Shown: piece after piece, positions 17,647-26,236 of the stretch
Layout of the letters: the number at the start of each line of letters is the position of its first letter
How positions within the stretch are numbered: position 1 is the first letter of the stretch
Source: Candidatus Roseilinea sp.
GTDB lineage: Bacteria > Chloroflexota > Anaerolineae > J036 > Brachytrichaceae
Length of the DNA stretch: 64,000 nt
Direction of reading: 5' to 3'
NCBI GenBank assembly: GCA_026003755.1
Contig: BPHV01000001.1
Span: forward strand, 1,214,393-1,278,392
The notes under the pieces: model-generated
Database searches by the model: none
What the model was told of the DNA's origin: nothing
The model's input: only the letters and a program-made list of their open reading frames with translations
Made by a program: the position numbers and the translations under genes

Positions 17647-18438
17647 GTGTTGTCGTTTCTTGCAATCGCACGGGTGGCGGCGGAAGGCGGCGGCGCCCCC
17701 AATCCGTTTGAAGGACTGGGCATCAACCTGGTGCAGTTCCTGGCGCAGCTCATCAACTTCCTCCTGATCATGTACTTCCTGAACGGCATGGTGATCCGGC
17801 CGGTGCTGCGCAACCTGGAGGCGCGACGCAAGCGCATTGAGGAGAGCCTGGAGAACGCGCGCCTGGCCGATGAGCGCCTGGCCAACGTCGAAAAGGATTA
17901 TCAGGCCAAGTTGAACGAGGCCGCAGCCGAAGCGCAGAAGATACGCGCCGAAGCGCTGAATGCCGCCCAGCAAGAGGCGCAGCGCATCCGGCAGGAGGCC
18001 CAAGCCGAAATTGAGCGCATGCGCCAGCAAGCCCGCATTGACGCGCAGGCCGAGCGCAACCAGCTCCTCGCCGACGCGCGCAACCAGATCGTCGCCCTCG
18101 TCATCGCGGCGACGAACAAGCTCGTCGGCGAATCGCTCGATGCGAATCGTCAGAAAGCCTTGATCAACGACTTCTTCAGCAAAGTGCCGGCGGCCAAGAT
18201 TGCCGGCGTGTCGGTGGATGGTGCGCCCGTCGTCGTCACCAGCGCGCTGCCGCTCACGGCCGAAGAACAATCGCGCGTGAAGGCTGACCTGTCGAAGCAA
18301 ATCGGCGCCATCGAAAACATCACGTTCCATGTTGACCCGTCCATCCTGGGCGGCTTGGTGGTCCGCGTGGGCGACAAGGTGATTGACGACAGCGTGTTGA
18401 GCAAAGTCAACGCCTTGCGTCAGCAGTTGAGCGCCTAG
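17647..18438 (+). CDS. atpFH: F-type ATP synthase b subunit fused to the C-terminal domain of delta
   Basis: The 263-residue protein starts at GTG with GGAGG 5 nt upstream. Residues of about 22-48 form the membrane helix (INLVQFLAQLINFLLIMYFL), followed by the usual RPVLRNLEARRKRI and a long charged, alanine-rich coiled coil to about residue 160, as in b. From about residue 190 it reads SALPLTAEEQSRVKADL and then GGLVVRVGDKVIDDSV, the signature of the delta (AtpH) C-terminal domain. The six-helix N-terminal domain of delta that caps F1 alpha is not recognisable. b-delta fusions are known in mycobacteria, but there the whole delta is retained. A terminator follows and no F1 genes come after. 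Confidence 0.88.
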   Translation: MLSFLAIARVAAEGGGAPNPFEGLGINLVQFLAQLINFLLIMYFLNGMVIRPVLRNLEARRKRIEESLENARLADERLANVEKDYQAKLNEAAAEAQKIRAEALNAAQQEAQRIRQEAQAEIERMRQQARIDAQAERNQLLADARNQIVALVIAATNKLVGESLDANRQKALINDFFSKVPAAKIAGVSVDGAPVVVTSALPLTAEEQSRVKADLSKQIGAIENITFHVDPSILGGLVVRVGDKVIDDSVLSKVNALRQQLSA

Positions 18439-18460
18439 GCGCTTATCAACGCAAGCTACG

Positions 18461-18492
18461 ATCCCCCGGCCAGGATGCCGCCGGGGGATTTT
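18461..18492 (+). terminator. Intrinsic terminator of the nuo/atp array
   Basis: ATCCCCCGGC (18461-18470) and GCCGGGGGAT (18480-18489) form a perfect 10-bp stem with a 9-nt loop, followed by TTTTCGCTTCTT. It lies 22 bp after atpFH and ends the operon. Confidence 0.88.
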
Positions 18493-18541
18493 CGCTTCTT
18501 GCAGCACTCATTCCCGCCCGGTGCAGGCCCATGATGACGAG

Positions 18542-19564
18542 TCAGCCGCAGTCATCCAGATGCGCATCGGCGATCGCATTGACCGCCTGTAACAGGCCGA
18601 GCATGTAGCCGGTAGCGAAGGCGTGCCCCCGGTGACGCCACGGCGAGTCGTTCACCAGCGCCGGCACGTGGTCGTCAATCATGAAGCCGTTGAAGCCGAC
18701 CCGCTTAAGCGTCAGCATCACCCGGAACATGTCGCTGTTGCCCTCGCCGAGGAAGCACTCGGTGAAATCGTCGCACCCGCCTTTCACGTCGCGGAAGTGC
18801 ACGTAGAAGATGCGCCCCTGCCGGCCAAAGTACTCGATGCTCTCCAACACGCCGGCGCCGCCGCGCATCTCGCTCCAGCAGCCATGGCAGTAGTCCAGGC
18901 CGTGCATTGGGCTGGGGTGCGCCTCCATCGCGCGCTTGAAATTCTCAAAATTGCGGAACAGGCGTGGCACGCCGCCCAGCTTGGGCACGGGCGGATCGTC
19001 GGGGTGCAGTGCCATGCGCACGTTGTACTCCTCGGCCACCGGCAGGATGCGCTCCATGTACCAGTGGTAATTCGCCCACATCTCTTCCTCGTCGTACTCG
19101 CGGTCGAAGGACAGCGGCGCGCGCTCCGCCAGCGCCAGTTTGAAGCTGTTACTGATGGCACCGCCGCGGATGGGCGTATCCCAGCCGGTGCGCCACACGC
19201 CGGTGGCGATGAAGTGATAGCCGAAGATGGGGATGCCAGCCCGGCCCAAGTTGCGAATCGTCTCCTGCATGTTCTCGAGCTGGCGCTCGCGGCCTGCTTT
19301 GCCCAGCATGATCTTGTCGTAGAAGTGAATCGGCACGTTCTCGATGGCGATCAGGCGCAGGCCGCGATCCTCGGCCCGGCTGCGCAGCCGCAGCAGATCC
19401 GAGAACTCCAGCCGGCCGGTGTCCTTCATATCCGGTGGCAAGCTGTAAAGGTTCATCTGCACGTCTTGCAGCCCCATCTGCCGGGCGAAGTCGAGGAACT
19501 CGTCGCTCAGCTCGTTCACCTGGCCAATGGCGACGCGCATAGGGAGTTGGGCAATGTCAATCAT
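18542..19564 (-). CDS. uxuA: Mannonate dehydratase
   Basis: The 340-residue protein matches UxuA, which dehydrates D-mannonate to 2-keto-3-deoxygluconate in glucuronate breakdown. Signatures are MALHPDDPPVPKLGGVPRLF, GLDYCHGCWSEM and IFYVHFRDVKGG, containing the metal-binding Cys/His/Asp residues of this TIM-barrel family. It is shorter than E. coli UxuA (394) but close to Gram-positive forms. No other hexuronate genes adjoin it, and its 3' end faces the atp terminator. An internal ATG at codon 9 (19540) is a possible alternative start because no Shine-Dalgarno sequence precedes either. Confidence 0.85.
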   Translation of the reverse strand: MIDIAQLPMRVAIGQVNELSDEFLDFARQMGLQDVQMNLYSLPPDMKDTGRLEFSDLLRLRSRAEDRGLRLIAIENVPIHFYDKIMLGKAGRERQLENMQETIRNLGRAGIPIFGYHFIATGVWRTGWDTPIRGGAISNSFKLALAERAPLSFDREYDEEEMWANYHWYMERILPVAEEYNVRMALHPDDPPVPKLGGVPRLFRNFENFKRAMEAHPSPMHGLDYCHGCWSEMRGGAGVLESIEYFGRQGRIFYVHFRDVKGGCDDFTECFLGEGNSDMFRVMLTLKRVGFNGFMIDDHVPALVNDSPWRHRGHAFATGYMLGLLQAVNAIADAHLDDCG

Positions 19565-19934
19565 GCGTGGCTCATTCGACGATCAATATCGCGATCGCGC
19601 ACCCGCGCCGGGCGCTGGCGTTCCTTGACCGGCGGCGCGACATAGCGCGCCCCTTGTAGTCGTTCAGCGGCAGCATCCGGCGCCGGACCCTTGGCGAGTC
19701 ACCCGAGCACGCGCGTTGACGCCACCATGGCCGCGCGGCGCGCCGGTGAACGCTTCGCGCTTGCCCCTCGCAGGCGCCCAGGCGCAGCTCGCGCAGCTTC
19801 ACGCTTTTCACGCCGTCGCAAGTCCGCTGAAAGCAGCGTAAACCCGGCCTGGGCGACCGGGCGCAGGCGCGCCGCGGGTGTGAACCTCGGTCAGTCGTTG
19901 CTCGTGGAGCGCCCCTGCTGCTTTTTTTATAAAA
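19565..19934. other. 370-bp gap between uxuA and eno with no recognised gene
   Basis: Short frames exist on both strands, but their products are Arg/Ala-rich composition artefacts without family features. The end near eno is AT-rich (CTTTTTTTATAAAATCATGA, 19920-19939) with no upstream GC stem in either direction. The uxuA promoter presumably lies here, but I could not pick it out. No RNA gene was recognised. Confidence 0.5.
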
Positions 19935-21269
<1,335 letters not shown>

Positions 21270-21342
21270 TTACAACCCATTTTAGCGTCTCGTGAGGGGC
21301 AGCGCCCAGCGCGCTCGCGGCGCGCGACTACAATATCCGCGC

Positions 21343-22653
21343 ATGACGACGCTTGGCCCGGCGCGCGACCTGCGCGACGCCATCCGCATCTTCAACCCAC
21401 AGCGCCCGCTCGAAGGCGAGGCGCTGCACGCCTATTACGCCGACCGAGGCAGCGACGCCCGCCAGAGAATGCGCTTGTTCCTGGACGCGGCGGAAGGCGA
21501 GCCGGTCAGCATGCTGTTCACCGGCCACAGCGGCAGCGGCAAATCCACCGAGCTGAACAAGCTGATCGAAGAGCTGGGCGATCGCTATTTCGTCGTCAAG
21601 GTGCGCACCGGCGACATCGTCCCGCCGACCGACCTGACCTACGTGGATGTCATCCTGATCGCGGCCATGGCGCTCTTTCGCACGGCGTCGGACGAGAATT
21701 TGATCCGCCGCGCGCCGGCGGAGATCGTCGAGGGCGTCTGGGAACAAATCAAGCAAGTCATTGAAAGGGTCATCTTCGGCGAGCTGCCCTATCGCCGGCC
21801 GGCGCAACCGGCCGAGGTCGGCGTTAAGGTCGGCGTGCCGCCCATCGTGCAGGGGCTGGCGCTCGAATTCGAGGCGCGCTTCAAGAACGAGCCACACACC
21901 CGCCGGCAGATCCGCGAATCCATGCAGAACCGCCTGTCCGAGGTGATCGAGAAGGCCAACCTGCTCGGCGCCGAGATTCAGCACCGCTATCGCACGCCGG
22001 TGCTGATCGTGATCGAGGACACCGACAAGCCCGACCCCGGCCGCGCGGGCGAGCTGTTCTTCGACCACCCGCAATCGCTCACCGCCTTCAACGCTTCGGT
22101 CATTTACACCTTCCCGATCGCGCTGCCCTACAACGCCAAGTTCAACGAGGTGGATCGCTATTTCAAGTGCAGCCGCATGCCGAATCTGCCGCTGTTCCGG
22201 CGCGACAGCTTGCCGGACGAATCCGGCCGCCGCGTGCTCGACGAGGCCATCGCGCGCCGCCTGAACACGGCGCTGATCACGCCCTCCGCGCGCGAGAAGC
22301 TCATCCTTGCCAGCGGCGGCGTGATGCGCATGTTGATCAGCCTTGTCCAGAACGCCGCCGTGAACGCCTACGCGCGCGGCGCAAGCCAGATCGAGGACCG
22401 CGACGCCGACCGCGCCATCTCCGATCTGCGCAAGGACTTCGTGGCCGCCTTGACGACGGAGGACTATCCGATCCTGGCCGCGCGCCACAGCGACAAGCGC
22501 CTGAGCAGCGATGAATCGCTGCAGAAGTTGCTGCAGATGCGCGCGCTGCTGGAATATGAAAACGGCGAAATCTGGTGTGACGTGCACCCGGTCGTGTTGC
22601 CGCTGGTGCAAGAGCGCGTGCCAGGGTTCGTCCCGCAAGCCAACGCGAAATGA
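21343..22653 (+). CDS. STAND/AAA-like P-loop ATPase
   Basis: The 436-residue protein has a Walker A, TGHSGSGKSTELNKL (about residues 63-77), and a Walker B-like strand, PVLIVIEDTDKPD (about 220-232). The pattern G-x-x-G-S-G-K-S-T-E-L-N with VKVRTGDIVPPTDLTYVDV after it resembles STAND-type regulatory NTPases rather than transport or DNA-replication ATPases. A later motif, RMLISLVQNAA, could be a sensor helix. The frame could begin 17 codons earlier (21292), but ATG 21343 lies 8 nt after TACAAT and suits a leaderless start. It overlaps the next gene by 4 bp, so the two products are made together. No trans-membrane segment is seen. The function is not known; signalling or conflict roles are inferred only. 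Confidence 0.72.
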   Translation: MTTLGPARDLRDAIRIFNPQRPLEGEALHAYYADRGSDARQRMRLFLDAAEGEPVSMLFTGHSGSGKSTELNKLIEELGDRYFVVKVRTGDIVPPTDLTYVDVILIAAMALFRTASDENLIRRAPAEIVEGVWEQIKQVIERVIFGELPYRRPAQPAEVGVKVGVPPIVQGLALEFEARFKNEPHTRRQIRESMQNRLSEVIEKANLLGAEIQHRYRTPVLIVIEDTDKPDPGRAGELFFDHPQSLTAFNASVIYTFPIALPYNAKFNEVDRYFKCSRMPNLPLFRRDSLPDESGRRVLDEAIARRLNTALITPSAREKLILASGGVMRMLISLVQNAAVNAYARGASQIEDRDADRAISDLRKDFVAALTTEDYPILAARHSDKRLSSDESLQKLLQMRALLEYENGEIWCDVHPVVLPLVQERVPGFVPQANAK

Positions 22654-23528
22654 CGACCGAGGCAGGCACAACCTCTAGCGAACTCGATCTGTTGCACGGC
22701 GCACTGCCCGCGGCGCTGGCGCGTGACGACTTCGCCAACCTGGCCGTGCTGCTGCGCTACGCAGCGGACGGCTGCTTCGCCATCGCCGTTTACAACAGCG
22801 CCGCCCGCGAGCAGGTGGTCAGCACCCTGCGCCAACTAGTAGCCCCGCTGCCGGCCTTTGAGTGGACGTATTCACCGCACGACCCGTATCCGTTCAGCTA
22901 CCTCGACCGGCTCACCGACGCGCAGCGCCGCGAGCGCGCCGTCGTGTTCTTCTTCGGCCTCGACAAGGCCGATGCCGCCGTCTTGAAATCACTGGACTAC
23001 AACCGCGAACGGCTGGCCCGCCAGCCGCACGGCCTGGTGTTCTGGGTCACCCCGGCCTTCCTGGGCGAGATGGCGCGCGGCGCGCCGCACTTCTGGTCGC
23101 AGCGCAGCGGCGTGTTCGATTTCACCGTCGCCCATCCCGAGCTGCTGGCCAAGGTCTGCAAGGCGGCGAAGGATTGCGGCGCACCGGACGAGGCCGACGT
23201 GGCGCAAGCGGTCAGGCTCGCCCCTGAGCACCCGTATACGCGCGGGCGGCAGGGCTGGCTGGCGCTGGCGCGCGGCCGGTTTGCGGATGCAGCACAGCAT
23301 CTCAAGGCCGCCGCAAAAGCCAATGACGCGGCCGACTGGCAGTATGGCCTGGCGCTGGCTCAGTTGGCCGCCGGCGACGCCGATCAGGCTCGTTCGACTT
23401 TGTCCTCCGCCCTGCCCAACATGAGCGAGGACGACAAAGCGCATGCCCGGCTGTGGCTCGACCGCGTCGCGCGCCTGAAGCCCGATCTGGCCTCGGCAGC
23501 GGAAGCATTGCGGGCGATGCTGCGTTGA
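22650..23528 (+). CDS. Partner of the P-loop ATPase: STAND-associated domain plus helical repeats
   Basis: The 292-residue protein has no P-loop. Residues of about 38-165 end in the pattern N-x-x-R-E-R-L-A-R-x-P-x-x-L-V-F-W-V-T-P, then APHFWSQRSGVFDF, which I recall from STAND/NLR-like and TPR proteins that normally carry it beside their own ATPase domain. Residues of about 195-292 form TPR-like helical pairs (TRGRQGWLALARGRFADAAQ, and WQYGLALAQLAAGDADQARS). The gene overlaps the ATPase by ATGA. It looks like a split version of a single-chain sensor, with the ATPase in one gene and the interaction surface in the other. Confidence 0.6.
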   Translation: MTTEAGTTSSELDLLHGALPAALARDDFANLAVLLRYAADGCFAIAVYNSAAREQVVSTLRQLVAPLPAFEWTYSPHDPYPFSYLDRLTDAQRRERAVVFFFGLDKADAAVLKSLDYNRERLARQPHGLVFWVTPAFLGEMARGAPHFWSQRSGVFDFTVAHPELLAKVCKAAKDCGAPDEADVAQAVRLAPEHPYTRGRQGWLALARGRFADAAQHLKAAAKANDAADWQYGLALAQLAAGDADQARSTLSSALPNMSEDDKAHARLWLDRVARLKPDLASAAEALRAMLR

Positions 23529-23539
23529 CGCCTGCGCCC

Positions 23540-24670
23540 ATGCCCACCATCGTTGACCTGCCGGAGTTGATCGCCGCGCTGCCCGCCGAGCGCCGGGCGC
23601 GCTTCGAGCGCATCTTCCGCGTGGATCGCGTCGTCGGCGAGTGTCGCGTCCCCGAGGCGATGCGTGCATGGGTCGAGGCGCAGTTCGGCTCGGTGGCCGC
23701 TGTGGAGCGTCAGACCGTGGTGCGCGTCACCAACCGAGTCACCTTCGACGGCGCGCTGTTCAACCCCCTGCGCCGCTGGCGGCCGGTGACGCTCTACGAG
23801 GATGGACGCGAGACGCAAGACGCAATGCGTAAAACGCAAAACGCAAACCGTCAACCGCCCATCGAAACCCCCTTCGCCGATCCAGTGCATTTGACCACCG
23901 AAGATGTCTTCGGCCGGGTGCGCGGCGAGCACTGCATCACCGCCAGCAACGTGGCGCGCTGGGAGGGCCAGTGCGCCGTGCTGATCTTCGACGAGCCGGA
24001 TCCGCTGGCCTTTACCCGCGCGCACCTGCGCGATTACTTCCGCACGTCGCTGGCGTGGGCGCGGCGGGCGCACCAGCATGACCCACAAGCGCGCTATTTC
24101 GTGTGGATATGGAACGGCGGACTAAAAGGCGGCGCCTCGGTGCCGCACGCCCACGCGCAGATGGGGCTGGGCCGCGGCATGCACTATGCCAAGGTGGAAC
24201 TGCTGCGCCGCGCGGCGCTGGCCTACCGCGCGCAGTACGATGCAAACTACTTCGACGACTTGCTGGCGGCGCACGACGATGTGGGGCTGGGCTTGCGCGC
24301 CGGCCGGCTGCGCGGCTTCGTGTATCTGGCCGCCAACCGGCCAAAGGACACCTGGATCTACGGCCGCGCGCTCGACGACGATCTGGCCGACGCGCTGCAC
24401 GATGCGCTGCGCGCGCTGATCGAACGCGCGGACATGCGCGCCTTTGATGTGGCCGTGCTCATGCCGCCGTTGTTCCCCCTCACTGCGGCCCACGCCCTCC
24501 AGGGGGAGGGAGTGGAGGACTGGTCGGGCTTTCCGGTCATCATCCGCATCGGCGACCGCGGCGCGCCGGAGATGCGCTCGTCGGACATCGGCGCGATTGA
24601 CCTCTACGCCCACAACACCATTTCGATGGATCCATTTGAGGTGAAGCCGTTGCTGATGGATCGGGATTGA
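23540..24670 (+). CDS. HIT/GalT-superfamily nucleotidyltransferase-like protein
   Basis: The 376-residue protein contains GGASVPHAHAQMGLG, the H-x-H-x-Q active site of the GalT/ATP adenylyltransferase branch of the HIT superfamily. There the central His forms a nucleotidyl-enzyme intermediate. The N-terminal half has NRVTFDGALFNPLRRWRPVTLYE, and the C-terminal half repeats HIT-like elements (IRIGDRGAPEMRSSDIGAIDLY). The CxxC zinc pairs of classical GalT are not seen. The start is set by the ATG 12 bp after the preceding gene; a longer frame from 23453 would overlap that gene. Codons of about 91-105 consist of a tandem 7-nt repeat. The substrate is unknown. It may belong to the operon of the ATPase pair. 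Confidence 0.65.
   Translation: MPTIVDLPELIAALPAERRARFERIFRVDRVVGECRVPEAMRAWVEAQFGSVAAVERQTVVRVTNRVTFDGALFNPLRRWRPVTLYEDGRETQDAMRKTQNANRQPPIETPFADPVHLTTEDVFGRVRGEHCITASNVARWEGQCAVLIFDEPDPLAFTRAHLRDYFRTSLAWARRAHQHDPQARYFVWIWNGGLKGGASVPHAHAQMGLGRGMHYAKVELLRRAALAYRAQYDANYFDDLLAAHDDVGLGLRAGRLRGFVYLAANRPKDTWIYGRALDDDLADALHDALRALIERADMRAFDVAVLMPPLFPLTAAHALQGEGVEDWSGFPVIIRIGDRGAPEMRSSDIGAIDLYAHNTISMDPFEVKPLLMDRD
23812..23853. repeat. Tandem 7-nt repeat inside the HIT/GalT-like gene
   Basis: Six 7-nt units of the form RACGCAA/AACGCAA (GACGCAAGACGCAA, then TGCGTAAAACGCAAAACGC) fill 42 bp. Because 42 is a multiple of three, the reading frame survives. The encoded residues (TQDAMRKTQNANRQ) differ in composition from their surroundings and look like a surface-loop insertion. 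Confidence 0.65.
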
Positions 24671-24751
24671 GCGAGTTACCGAATCGCACGTGAGGCCGTT
24701 TGGCTCAGCGCCTGTCGGCCCAGAGGATTTGAACATGGTACGATAAGCCAC

Positions 24752-25957
24752 ATGACGACAGGACACGGGGCAGTGCGGCCAACGCCGCTGCCCTATGCTG
24801 TGTGGGGCGAGGAGCACATTGACGCCGCATCGCGGGCGCAGATGGACAACGCCATGCGCCTGCCGGTGAGCGTGGCCGGCGCGCTGATGCCCGATGCGCA
24901 CGTCGGCTACGGCTTGCCCATCGGCGGCGTGCTGGCGACGGTGGGCGCCGTGATCCCCTACGCCGTGGGCGTGGACATCGCCTGCCGCATGCGCCTGAGC
25001 GTCTTCGACGCGCCGCCGAATCTGCTCGACCAGCAAGAGGGGCGCTTCGAGAAAGTGCTGCGCGAGAACACGCGCTTCGGCGCCGGCGCGGAGTGGAAGC
25101 CGCCGCGCGAAGACCCTATCCTGGACGATCCAGACTGGCAGGCCACGCCGCTGCTGCGACGTCTGAAGGAAACCAAGGGCATCCCGCAACTCGGCACGTC
25201 CGGCAGCGGCAACCACTTTGTCGAATTCGGCCGGCTCGAAGTCTTGGAGTTCGACCCTCAACTGGGCCTGCCGCCCGGCACATACTTGGCCCTGCTCTCG
25301 CACAGCGGCAGCCGCGGCGTCGGCTTTCAGATTGCCGATCACTACAGCAAGCTGGCGCGTCAGTTGCATCCAGAGCTGGGCAAGGACCTCGCCCACCTTG
25401 CCTGGCTGGATATGGACAGCGAAGCCGGCCAGGAATACTGGGTGGCGATGAACCTGGCGGGGCGCTTCGCCTCGGCCAACCACCGCATCATCCACAAGCA
25501 GATCGCCAGAGCTGCCGGCATGGAAGTGCTGGCCACGGTGGAGAACCATCACAACTTCGCTTGGGAGGAGACATTGCCCGATGGCCGGCGCGTCTATGTG
25601 CATCGCAAGGGCGCAACGCCGGCCGGCAAAGGTGTATTGGGCGTGATCCCAGGCACGATGGGCGACGTGGGCTACGTGGTGCGCGGCAAGGGCAACCCGG
25701 CCTCGCTGAACAGCGCCTCGCACGGCGCCGGTCGGCAGATGAGCCGCAACGAGGCGTTCAAGAACATCACCAAGAAGATGCGCGACGCCTATCTGCGCGA
25801 GCGCGGCGTCAAGCTGCTGGGGGGCGGTCTGGACGAAGCGCCACAAGCCTACAAGAACATCAACGAGGTGATGGCCGCCCAGAGCGACCTGGTGGACATC
25901 ATCGCGCGCTTCAAGCCGCGCCTAGTGATGATGACCGACGACCCGCGCGATATTTGA
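24752..25957 (+). CDS. rtcB: RNA-splicing ligase RtcB family protein
   Basis: The 401-residue protein has the RtcB signatures MPDAHVGYGLPIGGVLAT, YAVGVDIACRMRL, GTSGSGNHFVEFG, LLSHSGSRGVG, NHHNFAWEE, HRKGATPAGKG and NSASHGAGRQMSR. The last carries the His that is guanylylated in the Pyrococcus enzyme. RtcB joins 2',3'-cyclic phosphate or 3'-phosphate RNA ends to 5'-OH ends using GTP and Mn2+. The product is shorter than archaeal RtcB (about 480), like other bacterial forms. TACGAT lies 7 nt before the ATG, so leaderless transcription is possible. No archease gene adjoins it. Confidence 0.92.
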   Translation: MTTGHGAVRPTPLPYAVWGEEHIDAASRAQMDNAMRLPVSVAGALMPDAHVGYGLPIGGVLATVGAVIPYAVGVDIACRMRLSVFDAPPNLLDQQEGRFEKVLRENTRFGAGAEWKPPREDPILDDPDWQATPLLRRLKETKGIPQLGTSGSGNHFVEFGRLEVLEFDPQLGLPPGTYLALLSHSGSRGVGFQIADHYSKLARQLHPELGKDLAHLAWLDMDSEAGQEYWVAMNLAGRFASANHRIIHKQIARAAGMEVLATVENHHNFAWEETLPDGRRVYVHRKGATPAGKGVLGVIPGTMGDVGYVVRGKGNPASLNSASHGAGRQMSRNEAFKNITKKMRDAYLRERGVKLLGGGLDEAPQAYKNINEVMAAQSDLVDIIARFKPRLVMMTDDPRDI

Positions 25958-26067
25958 GATTGCGCTTTGCGCAGCCAAAAGGCCGGCCGAGCAACACGCC
26001 GCCATTGCCTGTGTGACTGCCCGTGGGGAAACGCGCCCCCGGCGAGACCCCGCGCCGTCACTGATGG

Positions 26068-26073
26068 TAAAAT
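26068..26073 (+). promoter_or_regulatory. Possible -10 element of the tRNA-Gln gene
   Basis: TAAAAT lies 25 bp before the tRNA 5' end, a plausible distance for a short precursor leader. No matching -35 was recognised. Confidence 0.35.
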
Positions 26074-26098
26074 AGACATGCGCAGAGTCGCATCATGA

Positions 26099-26170
26099 TG
26101 GGGCGTCGCCAAGTGGTAAGGCATCGGACTCTGGATCCGACATTCGTTGGTTCGAATCCAGCCGCCCCAG
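26099..26170 (+). tRNA. tRNA-Gln, anticodon CTG
   Basis: The 72-nt sequence folds as a cloverleaf. The acceptor TGGGGCG pairs with CGCCCCA. The D loop region is GCCAAGTGGTAAGGC. The anticodon stem TCGGA/TCCGA encloses the loop CTCTGGA, giving CTG, which reads CAG. The T arm is GTTGG-TTCGAAT-CCAGC with one G-U pair, and the discriminator is G170. The 3' CCA is not encoded. A hairpin terminator follows. Confidence 0.95.
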
Positions 26171-26181
26171 TAAGAGGGAGG

Positions 26182-26228
26182 ATCGAGGGCTGAGCGTCAC
26201 CCGGCGCTCAGTTCTCGATTCTTATTTT
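26182..26228 (+). terminator. Intrinsic terminator after tRNA-Gln
   Basis: ATCGAG and CTGAGCG (26182-26196) pair with CGCTCAG and CTCGAT (26205-26219) around a GG/TT internal loop, with an 8-nt apical loop. The T-rich TTCTTATTTT follows. It separates the tRNA from glmU, whose ATG is 18 bp from the stem. Confidence 0.8.
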
Positions 26229-26236
26229 CAATCCAG

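Noticed and set aside
18950-19200. uxuA as a generic sugar isomerase/TIM-barrel protein
   Set aside because: HPDDPPVPKLGG and GLDYCHG are specific to mannonate dehydratase.
19572-19811. Small minus-strand ORF in the uxuA-eno gap
   Set aside because: Arg-rich, no ribosome binding site, no known domain.
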